Shown here: positions 32,716 to 43,479 of the stretch, in pieces
Layout: each line of letters starts with the position of its first letter
Numbering within the stretch: the first letter of the stretch is position 1
NCBI GenBank assembly: GCA_003116995.1
Contig: BDSL01000040.1
Location: 496,001 to 560,000, forward strand
From: Yamagishiella unicocca
Lineage: Eukaryota > Chlorophyta > Chlorophyceae > Chlamydomonadales > Volvocaceae
Direction of reading: 5' to 3'
DNA: 64,000 nucleotides
The notes under the pieces: model-generated
The model's input: the letters and a program-made list of their open reading frames with translations, nothing else
Database searches by the model: none
What the model was told of the DNA's origin: nothing
Position numbers and translations under genes: made by a program

Positions 32716-35316
32716 TTAGAACCTTAACAAGGTTCTTCGCAGCCTCCTCCCGCCGTTCCCCTGCCCATTGGTTCCGTTGTTTTGTTTGGGCGACGGTGGA
32801 GGAGGAGGTGGGCTGGGCGGGTTGGGTGAAGGGGGAATCGGTGAAGGGGGCGGGCTGGGGGGAAGGGGGGAGGGTGGCGGCGGCGGCGGCGGCGGACTGG
32901 GAGGCAGTGGCGATGGAGGGGGAGAGGGAGGCGACGGGCTTGGGGGCAGGGGCGAGGGAGGGGGAGGAGGGCTGGGTGGCGGGGGCGAGGGTGGGAGCGG
33001 AGGCGATGGCGGACTAGGCGAGGGTGGGAGCGGCGGCGGCGGCAGGCTGGGCGGCTCGGGGGAGGGTGGAGGTGGCGGGCTAGGTGGCTGAGGCGAGGGC
33101 GGCGGTGGCGGCGGCGGCGGGCTGGGCGGCTGGGGGGAAGGTGGGGGTGGCGGCGGCGGTGGGCTGGGAGGCTCGGGGGAGGGTGGGGGTGGCGGCGGCG
33201 GCGGGCTGGGCGGTAGGGGGGAGGGTGGGGGTGGCGGCGGCGGCGGGCTGGGCGGCTGGGGGGAGGGTGGGGGTGGCGGCGGTGGCGGGCTGGGAGGCTC
33301 GGGGGAAGGTGGGGGTGGCGGCGGCGGCGGGCTGGGAGGTAAGGGGGAGGGTGGGGGTGGCGGCGGCGGCGGGCTGGGCGGTATGGGGGAGGGTGGGGGT
33401 GGCGGCGGCGGCGGGCTGGGCGGTAGGGGGGAGGGTGGGGGTGGCGGCGGCGGCGGGCTGGGCGGCTGGGGGGAGGGTGGGGGTGGCGGCGGTGGCGGGC
33501 TGGGAGGCAAGGGGGAGGGTGGGGGTGGCGGCGGCGGCGGGCTGGGAGGTAAGGGGGAGGGTGGGGGTGGTGGCGGCGGCGGGCTGGGCGGTAGGGGGGA
33601 GGGTGGGGGTGGCGGCGGTGGCGGGCTGGGCGGTATGGGGGAGGGTGGGGGTGGCGGCGGCGGCGGGCTGGGCGGCTCGGGGGAGGGTGGGGGTGGCGGC
33701 GGTGGCGGGCTGGGAGGCTGGGGGGAGGGTGGGGGTGGTGGCGGCGGCGGGCTGGGAGGCTGGGGGGAGGGTGGTGGCGGCGGTGGGCTGGGAGGCTCGG
33801 GGGAGGGTGGGGGTGGCGGCGGCAGCGGGCTGGGCGGCGGCGGCGGCGGCGGCGGTGGTGGTGGTGGACTTGGCGGCTCAGGCGAGGGCGGAGGCGGAGG
33901 TGAAGGCGGTGGGGGATTTGGCGGCGGGCTGGGTGGCAGCGGCGATGGTGGGGGTGGTGGCGGACTGGGCGGCTGCGGGCTGGGCGGCTCGGGCGAGGGT
34001 GGGGGTGGTGAGGGAGGAGGAGATGGTGGAGAGGGAGGCGGGCTGGGTGAAGGCGGGGGAGGTGAAGGGCTGGGCGGCTGCGGTGGTGGCGGCGGCGGTG
34101 GGGCCTTGGATGATACTACGAGCATATGCAGATAGGTTTAACAGCGGGGTAAGATGTTATACGCTTTCTCCTTGCACAATGGATTTGTCCACGCACACGT
34201 TTTCACATTGATTACAGGTAAGAAGCGAAATAGCTTGCAGCGATTGTGTATTATGCTGCATGATGGCGCATGATGGCCCGACCTTCTGGGGCCCGGGTCT
34301 GGGGCCCGGTAGTGTAACAGCTACTACTACATTGCCTTTTAAATGCTCAAATTGCCACCCACCTCATTCCTCATGTGCACTACCTCTAGCCTGACTTTCA
34401 AACGAGGGGGACTTCCTCCCCAACTTAGTTTCTACGTAACAGTGTAACAGCACAGCTGCAACAAGTAATTCAGCACACCCACCCGCTCCCACCCGCCCGC
34501 ACACTAGTTGCACTTACGCTGGCAGGTGCCGCTGGCGGACTGTGCGAATCTTTTTTGTCCGCAGACGCAGGTGAAGCCCTTCTTGCCCGAGGACTCTAGG
34601 CAGATGGTCCCGGGAGTGGTGCACGGGTTGGTCGAGCAGGCGCCGGGCCCGGAGTTTCCTGCAGGGAAGCAAATGAAGGGATGGGACCTAACAACTTGGC
34701 CTAGACCATTGAATAAAGTAAGGCAGGGTAAGGACAACGTGCGCCATGCGGACATGCCTCAGCCAGCCAGTGCGCGTATGTACTAGCTAGCTGCAGAGCG
34801 CAACTGGCAGCTAGAGCGTTAGACGCGTTTCAATGGCCAATCACCATAGCATGGGTGCACGGCCGTCAATGTGAAAATGCCCGTGCGTGGGCGGGCCCCA
34901 AGCAGCTAGTCGGACAGCAGCAGCATCAGCAGCAGCAGTAGGACCCCAGCCAGCTGGCATCCAACCAGGACGCGTGCAAGAAAAGGACGCCCACGCACAT
35001 TGGCATCACATGACTGTGTGCATCGTACATTGACACCTTGATGCTTCTTATCAAAATTGTCAGTTTGTCCCTGTTGGAACGCCAGTTGTGGCCGTACAAC
35101 GATATCGTAGACTCTCGGTTGTCTATGAAGTAATACGAGTATGTAGATAGTGGTACCAAGGGAAGTGTTTATGCCAGTCACTTGCCCGACACGATGCTTG
35201 CTAGCTGAATAGCATAGCTTACCTTTGCCTGCTGCAGAGGCGGTGCCAGCGGCCAGTGTGATGATGAGCACCGCGCATGCAAGCAATCGCGACGTGGCCA
35301 TTATTCGGCCCTCCAT
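32716..35316 (-). CDS. Secreted EGF-like, proline/serine-rich protein, copy B (intact)
   Basis: Exons 35316-35223, 34658-34518 and 34115-32716 join in phase 1 at both introns to give 544 residues. Exon 1 is a signal peptide (MATSRLLACAVLIITLAAGT ending ASAAGK). Exon 2 is one EGF-like module: six cysteines in ACSTNPC, ICLESSGKKGFTCVCG and GTCQ spacing. Exon 3 starts LSSKAPPPP and has about two dozen imperfect 13-residue units (PPSPPPPPPPPSP followed by L, Q, E or I), then NNGTNGQGNGGRRLRR with an N-glycosylation site (NGT) and a basic tail. This is the only copy whose giant Pro exon is open from end to end. Expected location is the cell wall or extracellular matrix, with extensive hydroxyproline glycosylation; this is inferred from composition and volvocine precedent. 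No pherophorin domain is seen. Confidence 0.8.
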
Positions 35317-35639
35317 ATCTCTATCTGGGTGATTTGCTAGTATCCTGCAATGCCGCGGGCGGTTCATCGGTGCACAGCAGGTAGGCGGATGGCAGGTGCT
35401 ATTAGACAAAATGTTACTCATGTAGTCGGTCTGCCAATCGGTCTCTGTGCCAGCCTGTGCCAGCCTGTGCCAGCGAATGACAACGTGCCAACATACATGC
35501 CAACGCGCGCGAGTTAGCGTCTGCTGTAGGCGTGGGCTCAGCAGCAGTCAAGGACGGCACTGCGCGCGTCTTTATTATTATCCTAAACCTTAGCGTATCG
35601 GCTACTGGTAGGCAGGCGCCTTACTTCGTTCGTTAAGCA
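35317..35639. other. 5' flank of copy B
   Basis: CTGGCACAGAGACCGATTGGCAGA (in minus sense, 35,460-35,420) matches the sequence before copy C at 50,519, so the 5' flank is also duplicated. Near 35,450 GCCAGCCTGT is tandemly repeated. Confidence 0.6.
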
Positions 35640-38040
35640 GAATGCGAGTATTACAAGGGAGCCAGAACGGCTCAAGCGCGGAAGCGCAACCAGGCGGGCC
35701 CGATGGGCCAGACCATGACACAGGTCACTGGGCAAAAGAGCCCGCCCTCACCGGCCGGGAAGGGGCAAAAGCCGAAGGCAGCCAAACACGAGGACACGGA
35801 GAAGGCAGCACGCACAACTCAAAGCACGGGGAGGAGAACAAGCGCGTCCAGACAACACGAACCACCTGCACCAAGCCAGCAGCGAGACGCGAGGAACGCG
35901 TCCCGGCAAAACGGGGGCCCCAAGCCCCAGAACCCAAAAGCACCCACAAAAGACAGCAGAGCGGGGGCCTAAGGCCCAGAAAATCGCACCCGAGTCAGCC
36001 GTCGGGTCACTCCTCGGCACCCGGGCGGCCCGGGAAGACCACCTCCCCTGCGGGCGAGGCGGCGAGGAAGGGGTGATCGGACGGGATGGCCCCCCACCCG
36101 CGGGGGGCCAGCCCCAGCTCGGCAAACGCACTGAGGCGGGCCCAGAAGTCGGCCGTCACCGCTGCGCACACCCGCACCACCGGCATGCGCCCCCCGGGGG
36201 CCCCAGCCTGCACCCGAAACAGGAGGCAGAGCCCCAAACCCAACGCCGCAACGGCCGCCAAGCACACCACATCCCAAACAAGCGGGTGCACCCCCAACGG
36301 TGGCCGACCCAGCCACAAATGCTGCGGGAGCAGGACAACCGCGCCCCCCATCGCCTCCACAAGCTCGTCACGCAATGACAAGGCCACCACACACTCCCAG
36401 AAGTGGTGGCGCCGGCGGCCCGTGGCCATGGACGCTCCGCACGGGCAGGGGGTCGTGGGCGACCCCCGCGCCAGGAGGGCCGCGTGCATGGGGAAGCCAT
36501 GGAACCCGTTCATGGCGAGGCGCCAGAGGGGCTCCTTGTGCGTGTTGTCCCAGCGAAGACGCCAGAGGCGCACCAGAGTGGCCTGAAATTCCCGGAGGGT
36601 GGAGGCCAGGGCTGCCGGGGGAAGGGGAGCCTCCCAGGCCTCCTGAAGGAAGGCCGTATGCTTAGCCGCCAGAGCAGCGAAGGCTGGGCCGAGCTGCAGG
36701 ATGGTAGCCGACTTGACGGTGAGGGAGACAAGGGGAATGGCCGCGGGGCCCACCCGCCAGCCGACACAGCGGGCCAGGCGGCCCCAGGCGTCCGCAGCGG
36801 GGGGGGCGGCAGCCGCACCCCCCGGGGCCGCCAGAAGGAGGAGGGCCGCGATGGCCCAGGTGGCGGGAAGGCGGCCAACGAGGGCGTCGACGCGGGCCAG
36901 GCCCGTGGCCCCATCCCGCATGGAGGCCGGGACGGGGTGGGCGGGGGAGAGGCGGAGGACGTCGCGGAGGACGTCGAGCCGCAGGTACTCAGTACAGCGT
37001 ATGGCGGGGGGCCCCCCGGCAGCGGCGACAGCGAGGGCCGTCCGGACCCGGCCCAGGGCATTGTAGCACTGGACGGCGACACCCACCGTATCAAGCCCAC
37101 GCAGCTGGGCGAGGTCGGGGAAGTCGGTCTCCAGGCCCCGGCCGGTGGCATCGACCAGGAGGGGGTTGCCCCAGAGGGGCGCCGAGAAGCACCAGGGTCC
37201 CGGGGCGGCCAGTGTGGGGTCCAGGATGGTGATGGGCGGGAGATGGGCGAGCGCCGTAATCAGCTGGGCGAGGGCCGGGGAGCCCCGTGGGAGGGGCCGG
37301 CCGAGCACCAGCGGGGCGGCGGTGGTGCGGGCGTCGCCGTGGAGGGGCAGGAGGCACAGGGGGTGGGCCGCGGGGTGGCCGTGGCGCAGGAGGGCGAGGA
37401 GGAGCTGGGGCCACTGGGGGGTAGACGGCAGGAGGCCACACGTGCCGGCCAGGCCTCGCATGGCCAGGATGGCGTGGCGAGCCCGTACGTGGGCTTCGAG
37501 AGGGAGGAGGCCGAAGCCGCCAGCGGAGGGGGGCAGGGCGAGGTAGAGCAGGCCGGCTCCGGCAGGTACACGGTTGGTGCGGGCCTGATGCGCGGCAGGG
37601 GTGCAGCGGCGGTCGACGAAGGCGGCGGTGGTGGCCTGAAGGGCCGCCCGCAGGCCAGGGGGGGGGAGGCCGACGAACTCCATGTGGTAGAGGACACGGC
37701 TGAGGGCATAGCCCGAGGCAGCGAAGGCGCGGCCGAAGGCAGAGAGGGGCAGGGTGGCAGCACGCTGCAGACGGCTGTAGACCCGGTCGAGGTCCACAGG
37801 GTACGGTCCAGGGGCGCCCGCGGTGAAGGTGATGCCGAGGGTGGAGGCGGAGGGGACGACAGCGAGGCGGGGCGCCAGGCCGGCGTCGGGGGCGGCCAGG
37901 GGGGCGGCAGTGGCCACCGGGGTGGGGGGGAGGGGAGGGGCACTGGCGGCCGTGGGGCAGGCGGGGGGCGGGGCGGCGGCAGGGATGGCTCGGGGGCCAC
38001 CGGGCAGGGGCAGGAGCTTCACTTTGCGGCCGCCCGTGAG
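35640..38040 (-). mobile_element. 5'-truncated LINE with a long intact ORF2 C-terminal part
   Basis: The insertion seems to run from about 38,040 to a 3' end near 35,640, where minus-sense CCCTTGTAATACTCGC supplies a TGTAA signal. It includes the ORF 38,022-36,007 and about 360 bases of 3' UTR whose GGGGCCCCGTTTTGCCGGG motif recurs at 61.7 kb. No target duplication could be fixed by eye. Confidence 0.65.
36007..38022 (-). CDS. LINE ORF2 post-reverse-transcriptase region, 671 codons open
   Basis: The protein lacks the reverse transcriptase palm. It begins in what looks like the thumb (STLGITF, DLDRVYSRLQRAATLPLSAF) and continues through LVRLWRLRWDNTHKEPLWRL, NGFHGFPMHAALLARG, then CPCGASMATGRRRHHFWEC, then VWDVVCLAAVAALGLGL and the end block DFWARLSAFAELGLAPRGWG. 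The order equals that of fragments at 24.5, 28.3, 31, 54.2 and 58 kb. The CxC...HHFWxC motif is probably a zinc knuckle for nucleic acid binding. That 2 kb remains open suggests a recent insertion. The first ATG is arbitrary because the real start is upstream and lost. Confidence 0.75.
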   Translation of the reverse strand: MKLLPLPGGPRAIPAAAPPPACPTAASAPPLPPTPVATAAPLAAPDAGLAPRLAVVPSASTLGITFTAGAPGPYPVDLDRVYSRLQRAATLPLSAFGRAFAASGYALSRVLYHMEFVGLPPPGLRAALQATTAAFVDRRCTPAAHQARTNRVPAGAGLLYLALPPSAGGFGLLPLEAHVRARHAILAMRGLAGTCGLLPSTPQWPQLLLALLRHGHPAAHPLCLLPLHGDARTTAAPLVLGRPLPRGSPALAQLITALAHLPPITILDPTLAAPGPWCFSAPLWGNPLLVDATGRGLETDFPDLAQLRGLDTVGVAVQCYNALGRVRTALAVAAAGGPPAIRCTEYLRLDVLRDVLRLSPAHPVPASMRDGATGLARVDALVGRLPATWAIAALLLLAAPGGAAAAPPAADAWGRLARCVGWRVGPAAIPLVSLTVKSATILQLGPAFAALAAKHTAFLQEAWEAPLPPAALASTLREFQATLVRLWRLRWDNTHKEPLWRLAMNGFHGFPMHAALLARGSPTTPCPCGASMATGRRRHHFWECVVALSLRDELVEAMGGAVVLLPQHLWLGRPPLGVHPLVWDVVCLAAVAALGLGLCLLFRVQAGAPGGRMPVVRVCAAVTADFWARLSAFAELGLAPRGWGAIPSDHPFLAASPAGEVVFPGRPGAEE

Positions 38041-39019
38041 GGGAGGGACACTAACGGCCCCAGGACCAGATGGAGCCTACCGGTATGCAGAACAGCGCGC
38101 GGGTTCCCCACGCACAAGAATCACAACCCAGCAGGTACGCCAAGGCCAGTCGTCAAGTCCCGGACAGCGCGCGAACCCATTCTCCACACGCCCTTCCATC
38201 CACGCATACTAAACCGAAAATAAATACACGATCATCTGCTTCACGAAGAAGACGGTTCCCGTCTTTATTGCTAATGTTACCTACCTCGCTCTCCCTTTCA
38301 GGGTACGTAGGTAGGAAGTACTGCTTGCGCGCTGATGAACGTATCGGCTACCCGCAACAACTCGTGAATAGTTTGATAAGGCACGCTCGCAATGCCCAAG
38401 CAATGCCCGGCCGACACAAACTGCTGGGGACGTTCAAGTTGCTATTTACGGGAGAGGGACGCGAGCCTCAAGTACTCTTCGGGTGTCTCTCAATGAGACA
38501 CTCTTCCCGTGCTTTTCTACCCCTTTCCTTGGACGAGATCCAGGACAAGAAGAGGGGCCGATGGTGCTCTTACTAACCTATAAATGCCCGTACTTAACCG
38601 TACTTGGACCATGATAGTGTGGACGGGTCTCCTGCCGCAACTGGCTCCTATCCCAGGTAGGCTAGTTTGATGTGTAAACAATTCGGTCCCCATTTTGTTC
38701 CTTGGGCGCGTGGGAGGTTGGTCGCGTTTGCAAGGGTACATTTAGGTCACTGTACGGCTGCGACGGATGCTGAGTTCACACGCTGCTTGTGTACTCGTTC
38801 AGCCGGTGTCTGTGGGCATGAGCATGAGCATGAGCATGAGCATGAGCATGTTACAGACGTAGGGCCCTCCCAGCCAGCAGGTCCTGTCCATATCCCCACG
38901 AACCGTTCGGTCAGGAGGCACTTTTAAAGCAATAGTATATGGGGGAGAAAAACGATTAATATTAACTATATATGCTGCCAACTGGGAGGCTTCCGAAGTG
39001 TACACCTTTTCAAGTGTCG
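38041..39019. other. No gene seen; GAGCAT microsatellite
   Basis: A hexamer array (GAGCAT)n lies at about 38,816-38,849. Near 38,518-38,600 GACGAGATCCAGGACAAGAA hints at an eroded family 2 tail. No coding region supported. Confidence 0.5.
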
Positions 39020-39262
39020 TTTCTATATATGTGTGGCGATTTGATAAAGTAAAGTTGCTAAGTTCGCCGTGACCGATTTCGTCATGACCGTCTTCATCCC
39101 TAAATCAGCATTTATTCCTGACGCAAGCCTCATTTCTGCATAAGCTGGGCATTCAAGCAAGACGTGCAATTCGTCCTCTACTGACCGTGTGCCCTGAGTC
39201 GCGCAAAAACGGCAGACTCTATCCGCTCGGACTCGTCCCCTAGATAGGGCGATTGGCTTCAA
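39020..39262 (-). pseudogene. LINE C-terminal zinc-finger fragment
   Basis: A short frame reads VCRFCATQGTRSVEDELHVL then LECPAYAEMR: CxxC...H-x4-C with the EDE-H-ECP spacing typical of the end of many non-LTR ORF2 proteins. The stop at 39,023 follows. The rest of the element is not visible upstream. Confidence 0.65.
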
Positions 39263-39359
39263 GATCCCAGCAACCTATCCTGAGCCGCATCAGCGCCACA
39301 TGGTTCTTACGCGGGATATCAGAGCAGGTATGGCCTGAAAGGCCGTCGGGTCCTCCTTT

Positions 39360-42300
39360 CGCATCAATCAATAATAATAATAATAATAATGAGTACGCTG
39401 GCACTAGGCCTAGCATGTATTACGGGGGCGGGGCGGTGAGGGTGTTAGTACACCCTATACGCTCGCGCCACCTGTGGGGACAAAAAGTTACCCTTAGCCC
39501 ACCCCCCTGGCTCCCTGCTGCGGTCCGTTTTCCAGCACTCGGCGGTTTTTGATGATGGCGCCGGCGCTAACCACCGCATGTTGGTGGAGGTGTAGGCAGC
39601 ATTTGTTGGCTTGTTCAGCGCTGGCTCCCAGGGTTTGGAGTAGTGGCTTGACCGTATTGGGGATGGTGCCGGTGGCACCTAGGGTGATTACCTCATTCCT
39701 GGTGTAGTGCACCGTCCAGCCCGCTCGCTCCAGGGCGTCAGAAAGTTTCTTGTGCTGAATGGTTTTCTCCGTACATTTGTCCGAGTGGCGGTCGCTGGTG
39801 TAGCCTACCTCAATGATGTACACAGGGTATTGGTTCTTGGGTCCAGGCAATCGGCAGGTAGTAGCGTTTCTTGGGATTCTGTTTCCGGGTAGGTTAGGGA
39901 TGAACATGATGTCCGGGCGCATTTTGCTGACGTTGGGGTCTCGCCGGTCGGTTTCCCGAACATCCAGAGCGGTGGCCTGTTTCCCGCACAGTATTCAGGG
40001 AGCTCTTCCGCCCTTCCTGCATCCATGACCATAAGGCCTCCTCCTTTGTTGCCGTTGTGCAGGCATGCAGCGACTGCCCGTACGGCGCTGTTATGTCGGT
40101 TAATGTACGCCCCTACCATAGTTTTGTGACGGCAGCCCCCGAGGATGTGACTGCCGGAGTCAGTGGTGGGGCCTTCCCGGCTGTGGCGGCAGAGGGGGCA
40201 TTTACCGTCCCCGCCTCGGCCGTAGAGCTGTTTGAGTCGGGCATTGTAAAGGTACCCATAGCGCGCGTACAGGACCTGCTTTGTGAGCCAGTGGCCCATA
40301 CGGTGTGTGGTGAGATAGGCGTTGCTGAATCGGGCGGAGAGTTCGGGGGCAGCCTCCCTCCAGCGTGCGGTTGACTCGGGGTCGTTGGTGTAACCGCCGT
40401 CTCTGACGGGAGATGCTTTAGGAGTCCCCTATTCAGATCCGACACAAAACAGGTGTCCCTGCTGCGTGCCGCCCAGTGGATGTGGCGGTATCCCTCGTTC
40501 TATCTCAGCTTCCTCTATTATATCATCAGCAGCGACTTCTCCGGAGGCCGTAGCCGTGGCTCCAGCGTCTGCCATGTCATTTCCGTGGAGCCCAGTATGA
40601 GAACGTACGTGCAGCAGGTGTATCTTAGTGCCGGCCTCGGCGTAGTTTCGGAGCAGGTCGACTATCGATAGTAGTGCTCTGTGCTTGGATACGCGTGGGT
40701 GCGAGTTGTTTAACGCCGTCCCCGCTTTGCATTATTAGGGTCGTGCGGAGTCGTTTCCATGCGCAATTATTGAAGGCTTCTAAGCCTGCGCTATTGGCCA
40801 CTAACAGGATGTCGATTCCACGAGCATATCGCGGGGCGCTGGAGGCTGTGCCATCACCAGTGGTTAGGCTGGAGAGGTCGCCGTCCCACAGCTGGGCGAG
40901 GCGGTGGACTAGTGCGCTCTCGGTGAGGTGCGTGTACGGGCCCGTTCGGTCATATGGGAGGGTGATAAGGGTGACGGTGGGTTCAGGGGAAGTTGCCACT
41001 GCTGTTTCAGCACTGGCGATGGCCCAGCCAAGGGCTCGTTTGGCACTTTCTGGGGTAGGGTCCGGGTGTGCCATGGATAGGCCGGTGAAGCGGTGGCTGT
41101 AGCCTTCTGTGCATGCCCCGAAAAGCTGGTCTTCGCTGTGGCGACTGAAGTAGCAGTCGGCCGCGCCCAGGCTGTTGAGTGGGGAGGCAAACCGCTCCGT
41201 CACATGTCCAGCCTGGAGGTTGCGCAGGGCGCTCACTAGGTGCCCGCTTAGGGAGACGTTGAGCGTGGTCTCCGAGCGGGGTGTAGACTTCTTCGCATCA
41301 ATCAACCCCAGCCAATGCTTACAACGACACATCTTAACTCCGGGGAGCATTCCGTCCGAGATGAAGGCCCTTGGGTCAACATCTAGACGGCGATGGCTCC
41401 GTTCAAACATAAACCTATTTCTTAGACGCTCTAATAAATCGCTAGCCGGGAGGGGCTGCGAGGCAAGCCAAGGAGCTATGATGTGGGGGCGGTCCGCGTG
41501 GGGGGACCCCGCCGACGGTTGCCCTGCTCTCCAATTATAATCAAGTTTATCACACACTATTTTTTTTTGTTGTAACGGTTACAGTGGGTTCCAGACCAAT
41601 AGGTAGAACCATCGGGCGCATCGCCTGACACTGAGCAAGACGGAGGAAACAAATACCGACATGCACCGAAACAAAGGCAAACCACCAGAACACCAAGTTG
41701 ACAGGCCGTAGGCATACAGAGCAGCAGCCAGCACCCCAGGGGGAATTTGCACTAGAGGCTCCCCTATCAGGAACTGGCCGCCAACCAACCTAACAGCCCA
41801 GCACCCGACGAACCAGTGAAGCGCCGCAACGATGCAAACATCGGAACCCGCCACACACTATTATTACTTTGGCAACCCAACAGTCGCCCATAAAGCCATT
41901 ATTTGCAGCGATCTTAATATCTTCCTGAAACACTGCATTTGCCAAGGTATGGGGTTGGCTAACCAACCTGTTCCAGAAATTAAAAACCAGTTTTGCCCAG
42001 TACCATTGAAGTGGTACCTGGGAAAACTCGGCATAAAGCAGACGCCGCGTGGGCGCTGAAGCACCTTCTACAATGCTAAGAAACTTCGTTTGCAAACAGA
42101 CCATAGGGTCATTGAGCGCTTTCTCAAAACTGTTATCATTGGGGGTATTCGGCTCCCCAGAACGACTCCTGCCAAAACCATCAAACATTCCTAGTATAGC
42201 GTCTGGGCCCCAAACCTCTGCTCCATACGACATTACGGACCTGACTTGCCCATCAAAACATTTAAGCATGATGTCCGGTGCTGTAATATCTGTGGGAAGA
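39360..42300 (-). mobile_element. Non-LTR retrotransposon with RNase H, zinc finger and restriction-like endonuclease (RandI/Dualen-like)
   Basis: Minus-strand order: thumb-like region (MSYGAEVWGP, LLYAEFSQVPLQWYW, 42,269-41,863); a conserved stretch with RALGWAIASAETAVATSPEP; RNase H end motif HVRSHTGLHGNDMADAGA near 40,600; zinc finger CPLCR...DSGSHILGGC near 40,150; endonuclease-like RPDIMFIPN...YIIEVGYTSD with the conserved K-L-L-GW spacing near 39,800; then a 3' end in (ATT)n at 39,360-39,390. The RT core is missing (5' truncation) and frames shift more than once. The endonuclease type points to the RandI/Dualen group known from chlorophytes. A LINE copy is inserted at 41,562. Confidence 0.75.
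41562..41851 (-). mobile_element. Nested 290-bp LINE (family 1) insertion with 11-bp TSD
   Basis: CACACACTATT occurs at 41,551-41,561 and again at 41,852-41,862, flanking a family 1 3' end that terminates in CCACTGTAACCGTTACAAC and an A-tract on the minus strand. The host reading frame is continuous across the two flanks when one duplication is counted (AKVIIVCDKLD), so the insertion is precise. It is 95% like 28,600-28,893. Confidence 0.92.
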
Positions 42301-42985
42301 TAACGGCTCGGATTGGGCTACATCCTTGTTGTCATAAATTCCGGCTGCAGTTAAGGAAAATGAAATCCTTTACAAGAGACGTATTTAGCATAATTTAAGT
42401 CGGGTTTCAGTCCGGCTTCACGTCACGAGTAGTTTACTTCCATGCTAGTCGATGTATGCTAATTAAACCGGCCGGTACCCGTTTATTTGGTAGGGATTGT
42501 TGATGTATGGCAGATACACATCGGGCGGTGCATCCATCTTCTTTTTAACGTTAGTTTGCTTCGGCATTGGCGGGCAGCAGAGCCGCTGGTGCTGAGCCGT
42601 CATGGCTGGTCGATGGAGGGGAGATATATTCGCATCGCGTCCGGATTCAGGCGCTGAGTTGGGTGTGTGTGAGGTCGGGGGTGCAGGTGGCGCGGCGGCG
42701 TCTGCTGCGGCTGCCAACGGCTGTCAGCAACAAAGTGGCAGCGTGGAGGTTGTTAGTCCTTTGAGTACTGCAATACCTACTGCCCCATCCACTTGCCATA
42801 GTCAAATGCATGGGGCCGAACCACATGCAGCCAGCAGTACGTCCACCAACAAATAAAAAACGGCAACAGGCCGCCTATTATTCCTGCCTGCTGCTGCTGG
42901 TTGGTTCCCCAGGCCTACAGCTGCATACCGGTACGCAACCACAACCTTCGTCGTCCATACTGCGCACCATTCTTCAATCGTGGAT
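42301..42985. other. No gene seen
   Basis: Includes an ATG-rich plus-strand stretch around 42,600-42,850 without recognisable domain. No repeat family assigned. Confidence 0.4.
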
Positions 42986-43089
42986 GTGGCTGGCAGTGAT
43001 TTTTTTTTGGTTTTGGCCGGGGAATTATTTGGTTACTTATGAGGAACGAGTTTTCCGTCCGGACTAATTTTCTGTTCCTTTTCTGTGAG

Positions 43090-43126
43090 GCGCTGGGGGG
43101 GGCTTCGCCCCCCCCAGACCCCCCCC
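43090..43126. repeat. G8/C8 hairpin inside the hAT element
   Basis: GGGGGGGGCTTCGCCCCCCCC is a perfect short hairpin with a CTTC-type loop followed by more C-runs. It could fold as a stable stem or be an unresolved homopolymer. Confidence 0.8.
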
Positions 43127-43172
43127 TTAAATTACAAGTCCTCTCACAGAAGTAGGCCTCTACCCGTCGGCA

Positions 43173-43337
43173 GGGGGCCGAATACCGAAACTCGAAAGGG
43201 GGCCGAATACCGAAACTCGAAAGGGGGCCGAATACCGAAACTCGAAAGGGGGCCGAATACCGAAACTCGAAAGGGGGGCGAATACCGAAACTCGAAAGGG
43301 GGCCGAATACCGAAACTCGAAAGGGGGGCGAATACCG
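43173..43337. repeat. 25-bp tandem repeat inside the hAT element
   Basis: Between six and seven copies of GGGGGCCGAATACCGAAACT then CGAAA, with GGGGGGCG variants. Sub-terminal on the transposase 3' side. Confidence 0.9.
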
Positions 43338-43479
43338 GTCTCTCAGGGTCTCAGGCTCTCAGACCCGCTCATCAAAGGAAATGGTGGGACCAACCCCCAA
43401 CAGTAACAACACCACTGTAATCGTTGCAACAACCATGAAATAGGATAATGAACAGCCGGCCACCTAGCTCAACTAAAGT

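Noticed and set aside
36403..38223. 606-codon plus-strand open frame opposite the LINE ORF
   Set aside because: GC-rich DNA leaves the antisense strand open. The minus-strand frame has the conserved CPCG...HHFWEC blocks and this one has only low-complexity Gly/Arg/Glu text.
41562..41851. A separate SINE family
   Set aside because: The same sequence at 28.3-28.9 kb continues upstream into LINE ORF2 coding text, so this insert is best seen as a 5'-truncated LINE end.
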